A DNA stretch of 64,000 bases from the NCBI RefSeq assembly GCF_013113715.1, contig NZ_CP053344.1:558001-622000 (forward strand), read 5' to 3'. Shown in pieces: positions 49,883 to 60,278 of this stretch. Both the position numbers and the translations under genes were made by a program. Positions within the stretch are counted from its first letter, which is position 1; every line of letters begins with the position of its first letter. The stretch is from Herbiconiux sp. SALV-R1. Lineage in GTDB: Bacteria; Actinomycetota; Actinomycetes; Actinomycetales; Microbacteriaceae. The notes beneath the pieces were generated by a model. That model was not told where the DNA came from and searched no databases. It was given only the letters and a program-made list of their open reading frames with translations.

Positions 49883-51913
49883 ATGGACTGGATGCTCTTC
49901 GCCCTGCTCGGCCTCGGTGCCGGAGTCGCCTACGGCGGGCTCGGTCTCGCCGTCGTCGCGACCAAACGCGGCACCGGGGTGATCAACCTGGCGCAGGGGG
50001 CGATCGCGATGTGGGGCGCGTACGTCTACCACGCCATGCGCGACACGGGCACGCTCCACCTTCCGGTAGTGGGCATTCCGAGCACGATCGAGACCGGGGG
50101 GCCCGCCAGCGCACCGGTAGCGATCGCCGCCGGCGTGCTCTCGTCGGTGCTGCTGTCGCTGCTGGCGTACGTCCTCGTGTTCCGGCCGCTGCGCAACGCG
50201 CCGCAGCTCGCCGGGGTCGTGGCGTCGATCGGCATCACCACGATCATCCAGTCCATCGTCGCCATCCAGTTCGGCACCGGCCAGGTGGTCGTCGCGTCGT
50301 GGTTCAGCGCCGACACCATCACCATCGCGGGGCAGACCGTACCCGCGAACCGGGTCGAGGCGCTGCTGGTGTTCGCCGTGATCGTCGTCGCGGTGTGGGC
50401 CTACTTGCGCTTCGCACGCCAGGGCATCGCCCTCGCGGCCTACGCCGACAACACCCGCGCGGTGACGCTGATGGGCTACTCGGCCGACCTGCTGGCGCTC
50501 CGGGCCTGGACGCTGTCGGGTCTCATTGCCGGCATCGTCGGCGTCACCGTGGCTCCGCTCGTGCCGCTCAACCCCATCACCATGACGCTGTACATCGTGC
50601 CGGCACTCGCCGCCGCGCTGCTCGCCCGCTTCGCGTCGGTGGTCATCGTCTCGCTCGCCGGGCTCGGCATCGGCGTGCTCCAGTCGTTCGTCACCTACCT
50701 CAAGACGATGCCGTGGTATCCCGCCTCCCTGCAGGTGGGTGCGGAAGACCTCATCCCGCTCCTGCTCATCATCGGCGTGCTCATCGTCAGCCCGTCGTCG
50801 CTCGGCGGAGGCCGCGGCGGCGCGGTGGCGGGGCGCCTGCCCGCGGTGTTCAGACCGACCTCGGTGCGCGGGCCGGTGATCGTGGTCGTCGTGGCGACCG
50901 CGGTGTGCCTCCTCCTGTTCAACGGGGTCTACCGCTTCGCGTTCGCGCAGTCGCTCATCTTCGCGCTGCTCATCCTCTCCGTGGTGGTGCTCACCGGGTA
51001 CGCGGGTCAGATCTCCATCGCCCAGGTGGCCATCGCCGGCGCCGCGGGCCTCCTCGTGGCGCGGCTCACCATCGACGCTGGCCTGCCGTTCCCGCTCGCG
51101 GCCGTCGTGTCGATCGCGGTCGCCGCCGGGCTCGGGATGCTCACGGCACTCCCCGCACTCCGAGCCGTCGGCATCCAGCTCACCGTCGTGACGCTCGCGC
51201 TCGCCGTGGCGGCGCAGTCGGCACTGTTCTCCAACCCGGCCCTCAACCCGGCGGCACTCGGCACTCTCCCGGCGCCGACGATCTTCGGTATCGACTTCAG
51301 TGTGCGAGCGGGGGCGGACGTGGCCCGCGTGCCGTTCATCCTGCTCTGTGCCGCGGTGCTCATCGTCGGGCTCGTCGTCGTGTCGCGCGCGGCGGGCGGG
51401 CGTACCGGGGTGCGGCTGCTCTCGGTGCGTTCGAACGAGCGCGCGGCTGCCTCGGTGGGTGTGGGCATCGTCGAGACGAAGGCCTTCGTGTTCGGGTTCT
51501 CGTCGGTGCTCGCCGCCACGGCTGGTGTGCTCATGACCTACAGCGTCGGCCAGTTCTCGAGCGCGTCCTTCGACGTGCTCGCCGTGGGCCTGCCGCTGCT
51601 CGCCTTCGCCTACCTCGGCGGCATCACGAGCCTGTACGGCGCCCTCGTCGGCGCACTCATGGTGCCCGGAGGAGTCACCTATGTGCTCATCGGCGGCTGG
51701 TTCCAAGACCCGGGCTCGTGGTACCTGCTGTTCTCGGGCTGCGCCCTCGTGCTGACCGCCATCCTGAACCCCGAGGGCATCGCGGGCGCGACGGCGAAGG
51801 CGTTCGCGGGCCGCCGCTTCCTGCGCAGGCGACCGCGCCTCACGGAGGCGGTCAAGCCGCCGGTCGCGACCAGCACCGCCGTGCCCGAGCGAGTGGAGGC
51901 GAACCATGGTTGA
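49883..51913 (+). CDS. Fused LivH-LivM permease
   Basis: The 676-aa protein joins two normally separate permeases. Residues 1 to about 310 are LivH (GLGLAVVATKRGTGVINLAQGAIAMWG; SIGITTIIQSIVAIQFG). After the Gly-rich linker GGGRGGAVAGRLPAVF, LivM follows (FALLILSVVVLTGYAGQISIAQVAIAG; VRSNERAAASVGVGIVETKAFVFG; AYLGGITSLYGALVGAL). Each half has its own EAA-like ATPase contact. The 11-bp gap after LivK and the 8-bp overlap with LivG place it firmly in the importer operon. Confidence 0.9.
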   Translation: MDWMLFALLGLGAGVAYGGLGLAVVATKRGTGVINLAQGAIAMWGAYVYHAMRDTGTLHLPVVGIPSTIETGGPASAPVAIAAGVLSSVLLSLLAYVLVFRPLRNAPQLAGVVASIGITTIIQSIVAIQFGTGQVVVASWFSADTITIAGQTVPANRVEALLVFAVIVVAVWAYLRFARQGIALAAYADNTRAVTLMGYSADLLALRAWTLSGLIAGIVGVTVAPLVPLNPITMTLYIVPALAAALLARFASVVIVSLAGLGIGVLQSFVTYLKTMPWYPASLQVGAEDLIPLLLIIGVLIVSPSSLGGGRGGAVAGRLPAVFRPTSVRGPVIVVVVATAVCLLLFNGVYRFAFAQSLIFALLILSVVVLTGYAGQISIAQVAIAGAAGLLVARLTIDAGLPFPLAAVVSIAVAAGLGMLTALPALRAVGIQLTVVTLALAVAAQSALFSNPALNPAALGTLPAPTIFGIDFSVRAGADVARVPFILLCAAVLIVGLVVVSRAAGGRTGVRLLSVRSNERAAASVGVGIVETKAFVFGFSSVLAATAGVLMTYSVGQFSSASFDVLAVGLPLLAFAYLGGITSLYGALVGALMVPGGVTYVLIGGWFQDPGSWYLLFSGCALVLTAILNPEGIAGATAKAFAGRRFLRRRPRLTEAVKPPVATSTAVPERVEANHG

Positions 51914-52742
51914 CACGACGGATGCGCGCACCGGTCTCTCGGTGCGCGGCGCCACCGTGCGCTACGGCGGTGTGGTCGCGGTCAGCGACGTCGACCTCGA
52001 CGTGGCCCCGGGCGAGATCGTGGGCCTGATCGGCCCGAACGGGGCCGGCAAGACGAGTTTCATCGACGGCGTGCTGGGGTTCACCCCGCGGGCCGGCGAG
52101 GTCACGATCGACGGGCGCACGGTGAGCCGCGCGGCGCCGCACCGCATCGCGCGACTCGGCCTCGAACGCACCTGGCAGAGCCCCGACCTGTTCGGCGACC
52201 TGACGGTGGGCGAGAACATCGACGTGGGAATCCGGCCAGGTCGACCCGTGCGCACCTTCGTCGACGACGTGTTCCGGCGCCGGAGCCGGCGGGCCGTGCA
52301 CGTTCCTCCGGGTCTCCTCGAGGCGTTCGAGCTCGACGGCCGCCTCGACGACGCGCCCTCGACGCTCTCGCTCGGGCAGCAGAAGCTGCTGGGTGTGGCG
52401 CGGGCCCTGGTGAGCGACCCGATCGTGCTGCTGCTCGACGAGCCGGCGGCCGGGCTCGACTCGACCGAGAGCCGCCACCTCGGTCGCCACCTGCGCAGGC
52501 TCGCCGACGACGGGCTCGGGATGCTGCTGGTCGACCACGACATGGATCTCGTCTTCGGCATCTGCGATCGCGTGGTCGTGCTGCAGTTCGGGCGGGTGAT
52601 CGCGACGGGCACCCCGAGCGAGGTGCGCTCGTCGCCGGCCGTGATGGCGGCCTATCTGGGCGCTCCCGATGACGGGGACGAGCATCCGTCGGCCACGACC
52701 GGGAACAGCGGGATCGAGAAGAGCACGGAGGGATCGAGATGA
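51906..52742 (+). CDS. ABC transporter ATPase (LivG-like)
   Basis: A 278-aa ATPase: Walker A IGPNGAGKTSFIDG, Q-loop LERTWQSPDLF, signature LSLGQQKLLGVARAL (a variant of LSGGQ), Walker B VLLLDEPAAGLDS and VDHDMDLVFGICDRV. Overlaps LivHM by 8 bp. With LivF it powers import of the unknown organic acid. Confidence 0.92.
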   Translation: MVDTTDARTGLSVRGATVRYGGVVAVSDVDLDVAPGEIVGLIGPNGAGKTSFIDGVLGFTPRAGEVTIDGRTVSRAAPHRIARLGLERTWQSPDLFGDLTVGENIDVGIRPGRPVRTFVDDVFRRRSRRAVHVPPGLLEAFELDGRLDDAPSTLSLGQQKLLGVARALVSDPIVLLLDEPAAGLDSTESRHLGRHLRRLADDGLGMLLVDHDMDLVFGICDRVVVLQFGRVIATGTPSEVRSSPAVMAAYLGAPDDGDEHPSATTGNSGIEKSTEGSR

Positions 52743-53455
52743 GCGAGAAGGTTCTCGAGGTCGACTCGCTGGTCGGCGGGTACCGCGGGGTCGAGGTGGT
52801 GCGCGACGTCTCGTTCTCGGTGGCCGAGGGCGAGGTGGTCGCCCTGCTCGGGCCGAACGGTGCGGGCAAGACGACCACGCTGCTCACGGTCGCGGGGCTC
52901 GTGCGCCCCATCGGCGGCTCGGTGCGGGTGTTGGGGCGCGCGGCCGGCAAGGAGCCCACGAGTCGCCTCGCGCGGCGCGGCATGGTGATGGTGCCCGACG
53001 ACCGCGGGCTGTTCGGCGAGCTCAGCGTCGCCGACACGCTGCGCCTCGCCCAGCGATCGCGCGTGAGGAAGAACGACGACGTGGTCGACTTGCTGCCGGC
53101 GTTGCGACCGCTTTGGCGCCGCCGGGTCGCTCTTCTCTCGGGTGGCGAGCAGCAGATGGTGGCGCTCGCCGCGGCTCTGGTGCGCCGACCGCGCCTGCTG
53201 ATGCTCGACGAGATGAGCCTCGGCCTCGCTCCGCAGATCGTCACCGGACTGCTCGGTGCGGTGCGCAGCATGGCCGACCGCGACGGCACCGGCGTGCTGC
53301 TCGTCGAACAGCACGCCCGCGTGGCACTCGGCGCGTCGGACCGCGCGATCGTGCTCCGGCACGGGGAGATCGCCCTCGAGGGCGACCGTCACGACGTGGG
53401 CTCCCGCCTCGAGGCGGGCGAGGGCTCGTACCTCGGCGACGCGGTGTCTCCCTGA
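52739..53455 (+). CDS. ABC transporter ATPase (LivF-like)
   Basis: A 238-aa ATPase: Walker A LGPNGAGKTTTLLTVAG, signature LLSGGEQQMVALAAALVRRP, Walker B LLMLDEMSLGLAPQIV, H-loop VEQHARVALGASDRAIVLRHG. The start at 52739 overlaps LivG by 4 bp. It completes the five-component (here four-gene) importer. Confidence 0.92.
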   Translation: MSEKVLEVDSLVGGYRGVEVVRDVSFSVAEGEVVALLGPNGAGKTTTLLTVAGLVRPIGGSVRVLGRAAGKEPTSRLARRGMVMVPDDRGLFGELSVADTLRLAQRSRVRKNDDVVDLLPALRPLWRRRVALLSGGEQQMVALAAALVRRPRLLMLDEMSLGLAPQIVTGLLGAVRSMADRDGTGVLLVEQHARVALGASDRAIVLRHGEIALEGDRHDVGSRLEAGEGSYLGDAVSP

Positions 53456-53606
53456 CCGCGCGGGTGCGTCAGCCCCGCGCCCCCGCGGCCCGGTCGGTGA
53501 GGAGCGTCGCGGCGCCACCGCGTGCGGCGCGATCAGCGCCCGCTGTCAACCCGCCAGCGGTGCGGACGCGGCGGACGTACGGTGAGGGCACCACGGAAGG
53601 AACCTC

Positions 53607-53864
53607 ATGGATCTCGGACTCCTCGGCGGCTACCGCCTCCCCACAGCGATCCGCGACGCGTACGGCGTCGAGACCGCGCAGCAGCTCGCCGACCAGCTCG
53701 GCGTCACGAAGGCGCCCACCGCCGACCTCGCGCCCGACGCGGATGCCGCGTACCTGGCGCTCAAGCGCGGCGACTCCGCGCCCGCCCGCACCCTCCTCGT
53801 CGACAAGCTCGGCGTCAGCGAGTCGAACGCCGACGCGGCCCTCGCCAAGCTGCCGCCGCTCTAG
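53607..53864 (+). CDS. Small hypothetical protein
   Basis: An 85-aa soluble protein, MDLGLLGGYRLPTAIRDAYGVETAQQLADQ... (first part only shown), rich in Ala, Asp and Leu; it may be two helical hairpins. AAGGAACCTC precedes ATG 53607. It ends on CTAG, whose palindrome also supplies the stop of the opposing RamB-like gene. No family recognised; conserved codon style suggests it is real. Confidence 0.6.
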   Translation: MDLGLLGGYRLPTAIRDAYGVETAQQLADQLGVTKAPTADLAPDADAAYLALKRGDSAPARTLLVDKLGVSESNADAALAKLPPL

Positions 53865-55354
53865 CGGGTGGTCGCGGGCGCGGGCGTGGGCGCGGGCGCG
53901 TGCCGCTCGAGGAACTCGTACACCTCCGTCGTGTCCACCCCCGTGAACCCCGAGGTCGGCATCGCCGCGTGCAGCGACGAGTTGAGGCGGGCCGACGGGT
54001 GCGCCTGCCCCTCCCACCGCGAGGCGAGCCCCGCGGGCGGCTGCCGGCAGCACGACTCGTCGGGGCAGGTCGACGCGAAACGGTGCGAGGTGTCGCGCCC
54101 CCGGAACCACTTCGCGTGCGCGAACGCCGTGCCCACCGACACCGAGAACTGCCCGCGGGCGGAGGGCTGGATGCGTGAGGTGCACCAGTAGGTGCCCGCC
54201 GGCTTGTCGGTGTACTGGTGGTAGGGGCTGAACCTGTCCTCCACGTCGAACACCCGCCGCGCACTCCAGAAGCGGCACACGGTCTGCCCCTCGACGGCAC
54301 CGAGCGCATCCGTCGGGAACTGCACGCTGTCGTTCTCATAGGCCTTCGAGATCGACCCCGACTCGTGCACCTTCAAGAAGTGCACCGGAATGCCGAGGTG
54401 CTCGGTCGCCAGGTTCGTGAACCGGTGCGCGGCCGTCTCGTAGCTCACACCGAACGCGTCGCGCAGGTCTTCGACCGACAGTTCCCGCGCATCCTTCGCC
54501 TCCGACAGGATGCGCACGGCCGCCCCCTCGGGCACGAGCAACGCCGCCGCGAGGTAGTTCGTCTGCACCCGCTGCTGCAGGAACTCGCCGTAGTCGCGCG
54601 GCTCCGCGTGCCCGAGCACGTGCGAAGCGAGCGCCTGCAGCACCACCGAGCGCGGGTCGGCGTCGGGGCTCTGCCCGAGCGGCACGTAGATGCGCCCGTT
54701 GCGGAGGTCGGTGACCGAACGGGTCGAGCCCGGCAGGTCGCCCGCGTAGTGCAGCGTGAACCCGAGATGCGACGCCAGATCGGATGCGACCCGCTGAGAC
54801 AGGGGACCACCGGTGTGCCCCACCGCGGCATGCAACCCCGCCGCCATCTGCTCCAGCTCGGCGAAGTAGTTGTGGCGGGCCCGCATCGACTTGCGCAGCA
54901 GCGTGTTCGCCCGTCGTGCCTCCTCGGGGGTGGCGGCCCGCTCGGTGTGCACCCGCTCGAGTTCGCGGTGGAGGCTGAGGATGGTGCGGATCGTGTCGTC
55001 GCTCAGCGATTTGCGGAGGGGCAGCGGTGCGAGCCCGAGCGACGCGAACAGCGGCCCGCGCTGGGCGCGCTCGAGCGCGATCTCGAGGGCGGCCCGCTCG
55101 CTCGGCGGCTCCGCGCTCATGAGCTGCTGCACGCCGACGCCGAGCGCCGAGGCGAAGCGCTGCAGCTCGCCGAGCTTCAGCTCGCGCCGTCCGTTCTCGA
55201 CGACCGACACCTGCGAGGGTGCGCGCCCGATGGCCGTGCCGAGCTCGTCGAGGGTGAGGCCGCGTTCGGTGCGCAGCTGCCTGATGCGGCGGCCGATGGT
55301 GAGGGAGTCGAGCATGAATCCATCGTGGGCGGGGGAGAGGGACGTCGTCGTCAT
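53861..55354 (-). CDS. RamB-like regulator of acetate/glyoxylate genes (XRE + ImmA/IrrE + DUF2083)
   Basis: A 497-aa protein of the ScfR/RamB type. N-terminal Xre HTH ([45 protein letters not shown]). Central ImmA/IrrE-like domain ([23 protein letters not shown]) with no intact HExxH. C-terminal DUF2083 with Cys clusters ([41 protein letters not shown]). In Corynebacterium and Mycobacterium, RamB represses isocitrate lyase and malate synthase, and here the gene diverges from both. ATG 55354 or 55315 could start it. Confidence 0.87.
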   Translation of the reverse strand: MTTTSLSPAHDGFMLDSLTIGRRIRQLRTERGLTLDELGTAIGRAPSQVSVVENGRRELKLGELQRFASALGVGVQQLMSAEPPSERAALEIALERAQRGPLFASLGLAPLPLRKSLSDDTIRTILSLHRELERVHTERAATPEEARRANTLLRKSMRARHNYFAELEQMAAGLHAAVGHTGGPLSQRVASDLASHLGFTLHYAGDLPGSTRSVTDLRNGRIYVPLGQSPDADPRSVVLQALASHVLGHAEPRDYGEFLQQRVQTNYLAAALLVPEGAAVRILSEAKDARELSVEDLRDAFGVSYETAAHRFTNLATEHLGIPVHFLKVHESGSISKAYENDSVQFPTDALGAVEGQTVCRFWSARRVFDVEDRFSPYHQYTDKPAGTYWCTSRIQPSARGQFSVSVGTAFAHAKWFRGRDTSHRFASTCPDESCCRQPPAGLASRWEGQAHPSARLNSSLHAAMPTSGFTGVDTTEVYEFLERHAPAPTPAPATTR

Positions 55355-55491
55355 CTCAGCAGTGTCGCAGAAGCGGTTCTTCGAGAAAACAGAAGAAGCG
55401 GGAAATTTCTGCCGAGATTCCAGGAGAAGAACGCTTGCGCAGGCCCCAGAGTCGAACCCAAGCAAGAATTCGACCGCATTGGAGCATCGAG
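55355..55491. promoter_or_regulatory. Divergent control region ramB-like / aceA
   Basis: The 137-bp spacer contains AGAAGCGG at 55375-55382 and again at about 55403-55410, and GCAGAA opposite TTTCTGC, which could be RamB-type sites. I cannot fix either promoter. No Corynebacterium RamB consensus (AA.ACTTTGCAAA) is visible, so the sites may have diverged. Confidence 0.4.
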
Positions 55492-56808
55492 ATGAGCACC
55501 ACCACCCGCCCCGCAGACGGCACCCGTCCCGGCCAGCAGACGCAGACCGCCGCCGAGCTCGAGACGAGCTGGAAGACCGACGCCCGCTGGAACGGCATCC
55601 AGCGCGACTACAGCGCCGAAGACGTCGTGGCCCTGCGCGGACGGGTCGCCGAAGACAGCACCCTCGCCCGCCGCGGCGCCGAGCGGCTCTGGGAGCTCAT
55701 CCACCGCGACGACGAGTGGGTGGCGGCGCTCGGCGCCCTCACCGGCAACCAGGCCGTGCAGCAGGTGCGCGCCGGGCTCGAGGCCATCTACCTCTCCGGC
55801 TGGCAGGTCGCCGCCGACGCGAACCTCGGCGGCCAGACCTACCCCGACCAGAGCCTGTACCCGGCCAACTCGGTGCCGGCCGTGGTGCGCCGCATCAACA
55901 ACGCGCTGCTGCGCGCCGACCAGATCGAGTTCGCCGAAGGTCTCCCTGAGCGAGAGTGGCTGGTGCCGATCGTCGCGGATGCGGAGGCCGGCTTCGGCGG
56001 CCCCCTCAACGCCTACGAGCTGATGAAGTCGATGATCCAGGCCGGCGCCGCGGGCGTGCACTGGGAAGACCAGCTGGCCAGCGAGAAGAAGTGCGGGCAC
56101 ATGGGAGGCAAGGTGCTCATCCCGACCAGCCAGCACATCCGCACCCTCAACGCGGCTCGCCTCGCCGCCGACGTGGCCGGTGTGCCGACGATCATCATCG
56201 CCCGCACCGACTCGCTCGCCGCGAACCTCATCACGAGCGACGTCGACGAGCGCGACCAACCGTTCCTCGACGGCACCCGTACCCCGGAGGGCTTCTACGG
56301 CACGACCCCCGGCATCGACACCGTCATCTCGCGCGGCCTCGCCTACGCCCCCTACGCCGACCTGCTCTGGGTGGAATCGAGCGAGCCCGACCTCGAGCTG
56401 GCCCGTGAGTTCGCAGCAGCGATCCACAAGGAGTTCCCCGGCAAGCTGCTCGCCTACAACTGCTCTCCGTCGTTCAACTGGAAGTCGAAGCTGACGGATG
56501 CGCAGATCGCCACCTTCCAGCGCGACCTCTCCGAGCTCGGCTACAAGTTCCAGTTCATCACCCTCGCGGGCTTCCACGCCCTCAACCACTCCATGTACAC
56601 GCTCGCTCGCGACTACTCCGAGCGGCACATGAGCGCCTACGTCGAGCTGCAGGAGGCCGAATTCGCCTCCGAGGCCGACGGGTACACCGCCACGAGACAC
56701 CAGCGTGAGGTGGGCACCGGCTACTTCGACCGGATCGCCACGGCCCTGAACCCCGAGAGCGCCACCCTCGCGCTCGTGGGGTCGACCGAGTCCGAGCAGT
56801 TCCACTGA
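55492..56808 (+). CDS. aceA: Isocitrate lyase
   Basis: A 438-aa isocitrate lyase of the ICL1 type, cleaving isocitrate to glyoxylate and succinate. The catalytic [16 protein letters not shown] with the active Cys is intact, as are [46 protein letters not shown] and [16 protein letters not shown] 55492 is at the start of homology. It is first of the glyoxylate pair, with malate synthase 39 bp downstream, under a RamB-like regulator. Confidence 0.96.
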   Translation: MSTTTRPADGTRPGQQTQTAAELETSWKTDARWNGIQRDYSAEDVVALRGRVAEDSTLARRGAERLWELIHRDDEWVAALGALTGNQAVQQVRAGLEAIYLSGWQVAADANLGGQTYPDQSLYPANSVPAVVRRINNALLRADQIEFAEGLPEREWLVPIVADAEAGFGGPLNAYELMKSMIQAGAAGVHWEDQLASEKKCGHMGGKVLIPTSQHIRTLNAARLAADVAGVPTIIIARTDSLAANLITSDVDERDQPFLDGTRTPEGFYGTTPGIDTVISRGLAYAPYADLLWVESSEPDLELAREFAAAIHKEFPGKLLAYNCSPSFNWKSKLTDAQIATFQRDLSELGYKFQFITLAGFHALNHSMYTLARDYSERHMSAYVELQEAEFASEADGYTATRHQREVGTGYFDRIATALNPESATLALVGSTESEQFH

Positions 56809-56847
56809 GCTGCACCCGACCCTCCCTTCCGTGAAAGGCAGACGACC

Positions 56848-58497
<1,650 letters not shown>

Positions 58498-58510
58498 CGC
58501 GAACCGCAGC

Positions 58511-58552
58511 GGGAGAGGTGGACGACCGGGAACGTCCACCTCTTCCGTTTTT
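58511..58552 (+). terminator. Rho-independent terminator behind malate synthase
   Basis: GGGAGAGGTGGACG (58511-58524) pairs with CGTCCACCTCTTCC (58533-58546) over 14 bp with one mismatch and an 8-nt loop, followed by GTTTTTG. This is the clearest U-tract terminator of the window. Confidence 0.9.
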
Positions 58553-58573
58553 GTCAGACAGGCATACGGTCTA

Positions 58574-58602
58574 TTGACACGGTGCATGCATACGAATAGT
58601 TT
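58574..58602 (+). promoter_or_regulatory. Promoter of the ring-cleavage operon
   Basis: TTGACA (58574-58579), a 17-bp spacer and TAGTTT (58597-58602) lie upstream of the dioxygenase ATG at 58628, whose ribosome site AAAGGAG is at about 58614. CATACG occurs at 58563 and again at 58590, flanking and overlapping the promoter, possible regulator sites. Confidence 0.72.
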
Positions 58603-58627
58603 GTGGTCAGATCAAAGGAGATTGACC

Positions 58628-59584
58628 ATGACCTACGTCGCAGGTTCCCATCACGTCACCCTCTCCGTGGGCCACGCCCAGGAGGACGTCGACTTCCACA
58701 CCCGCGTGCTCGGGCTCCGCTTCATCAAGAAGACGGTGCTCTACGACGGCTCCGCGCCGGTGTACCACCTGTACTACTCGAACGCGAACGGCGACCCGTC
58801 GGCCGTCATCACGACCTTCCCGTGGGCGCAGGCCGGTCTCTACGGCATCCGCGGCACGAACCAGGCGCGCGAGGTGCTGCTGTCGGTGCCCCCGCGCTCG
58901 CTCGAGTTCTGGGCCGGGCGGCTGAAACAGCACGGCATCGACAGCTCGTTCGAGGATGTGTTCGGCGGCCGCCGCCTCAACCTGCGGCACCCCTCGGGCA
59001 TCGAGTACGTGCTCATCGAGGTCGACGACGACCCCCGCGTCGGCTACACCGGAAACGGCGTGGGCATCGAGCATGCCATCCACGGCATCTACGGCGTCGG
59101 CATCCACGTGTTCGATCAGGACCGCATGGTCGACTTCGGCAAGGAGGCGTTCTTCGCCGCCGGCGACGTGGAGGAGGAGGGCGACCGCGCCCGCTACCGC
59201 GTGGGCGAGGGGGCGGGCAACTTCGTCGAGCTCACGGGCAACCGCACCGACGAGCAGGGCACCTGGCGCTACGGCGCCGGCGCGTACCACCACTTCGCGT
59301 GGAACCTCGACAACCTCGAGAACCAGAACGAGGTGAAGTTCGACATCGAGGGTGCCGGCTACACCGACATCTCCGAGCTCAAAGACCGCACCTACTTCAA
59401 GTCGCACTACGTGCGCACCCCGGGTGGCGCGCTGTTCGAGCTCGCCGTCACGCACAACGAGGGCGGCTGGGACTGCGACGAGTCGCCCGAGGAGCTCGGC
59501 CGCGCGTTCATGCTGCCGCCGCAGTTCGAGCACGAGCGCGACTCGATCATGGCCAAGCTCGAGCCGCTGCGCGACGAGGACTGA
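58628..59584 (+). CDS. VOC ring-cleaving dioxygenase (MhqO/LinE-like)
   Basis: A 318-aa two-VOC-domain protein. His in GSHHVTLSVG, His in GAYHHFAWNLD and Glu in GGALFELAV form the Fe(II) facial triad. Length and the FPWAQAGLYGIRGTNQ block match the MhqO/hydroquinone dioxygenase group that splits hydroquinones. With the maleylacetate reductase downstream it should convert a (substituted) hydroquinone to a maleylacetate-level product. The precise ring substrate is not readable. Confidence 0.87.
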   Translation: MTYVAGSHHVTLSVGHAQEDVDFHTRVLGLRFIKKTVLYDGSAPVYHLYYSNANGDPSAVITTFPWAQAGLYGIRGTNQAREVLLSVPPRSLEFWAGRLKQHGIDSSFEDVFGGRRLNLRHPSGIEYVLIEVDDDPRVGYTGNGVGIEHAIHGIYGVGIHVFDQDRMVDFGKEAFFAAGDVEEEGDRARYRVGEGAGNFVELTGNRTDEQGTWRYGAGAYHHFAWNLDNLENQNEVKFDIEGAGYTDISELKDRTYFKSHYVRTPGGALFELAVTHNEGGWDCDESPEELGRAFMLPPQFEHERDSIMAKLEPLRDED

Positions 59585-59591
59585 GCGCGAC

Positions 59592-60233
59592 GTGACGTCT
59601 CTCGCTGCCGCGTCGTTCGGCGGGCACGAGTCGTGGGGCGACGACGGCGCCGAGCTCGCCGTCGTCGCCCTGCACGGGCGCGGCCAGCCCCCGGAGTTCC
59701 TGCACGAGCTCGTCGGGCGGCTCGACGTGCCGGGCATCCGCTGGATCGCGCCCTCGGCCGAGGGGCGCAGCTGGTACCCGCACCCCTTCCTCGACCCGTC
59801 GCCCGAGAACGCGACGGCGCTCGAGCGGGCGCTCGAGGTGGTGACGGATGCTGTCGACACGACCCGCGCATCCGGCTTCGAGCGTGTGGCGGTGCTCGGG
59901 TTCTCGCAGGGCGCGTGCACGCTCGCGCATCTGCTGCTCACGCGCGACGTGGTCGTCGACGGGGCCGTGCTGTTCACGGGCGGCTACGTGGGGGCGGCGG
60001 AGCTCGCGCCGGGCGCGGTGGTCGCGCGGCAGAACGTGCCGGTGCTGCTGCGGTCGGTCGACGACGACCCGTGGGTGCCGCTGCACCGCATGGCGTCGAC
60101 CTCGGCGCTGCTCGTGGGTGCCGGGGCGCACCTCGATGTGCTCGTCGAGCCGGGCTCGGAGCACGTCATCACCGACCGGGCCGTCGCCGACGCCCGCGGG
60201 CTGCTCACGCGGCTGCGCGACGGCGGATACTGA
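59592..60233 (+). CDS. Phospholipase/carboxylesterase-type hydrolase (MhqD-like)
   Basis: A 213-aa alpha/beta hydrolase starting at GTG 59592. Pattern: VALHGRGQPPEFLHEL (oxyanion), nucleophile in LGFSQGACTLAHL, Asp in SVDDDPWVPL and His in GSEHVITD. MhqD proteins accompany MhqO in quinone-responsive units and hydrolyse thioester or ester adducts. It is 7 bp after the dioxygenase. Confidence 0.87.
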   Translation: MTSLAAASFGGHESWGDDGAELAVVALHGRGQPPEFLHELVGRLDVPGIRWIAPSAEGRSWYPHPFLDPSPENATALERALEVVTDAVDTTRASGFERVAVLGFSQGACTLAHLLLTRDVVVDGAVLFTGGYVGAAELAPGAVVARQNVPVLLRSVDDDPWVPLHRMASTSALLVGAGAHLDVLVEPGSEHVITDRAVADARGLLTRLRDGGY

Positions 60234-60278
60234 GAACCTGCGGCACCGGCGCCTTTCCCCAGACCTTTCGGAGACACG

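Noticed and set aside
49736-51955. 739-codon minus-strand frame over the LivHM gene
   Set aside because: Arg/His/Asp-rich shadow; the plus strand encodes a clear membrane permease.
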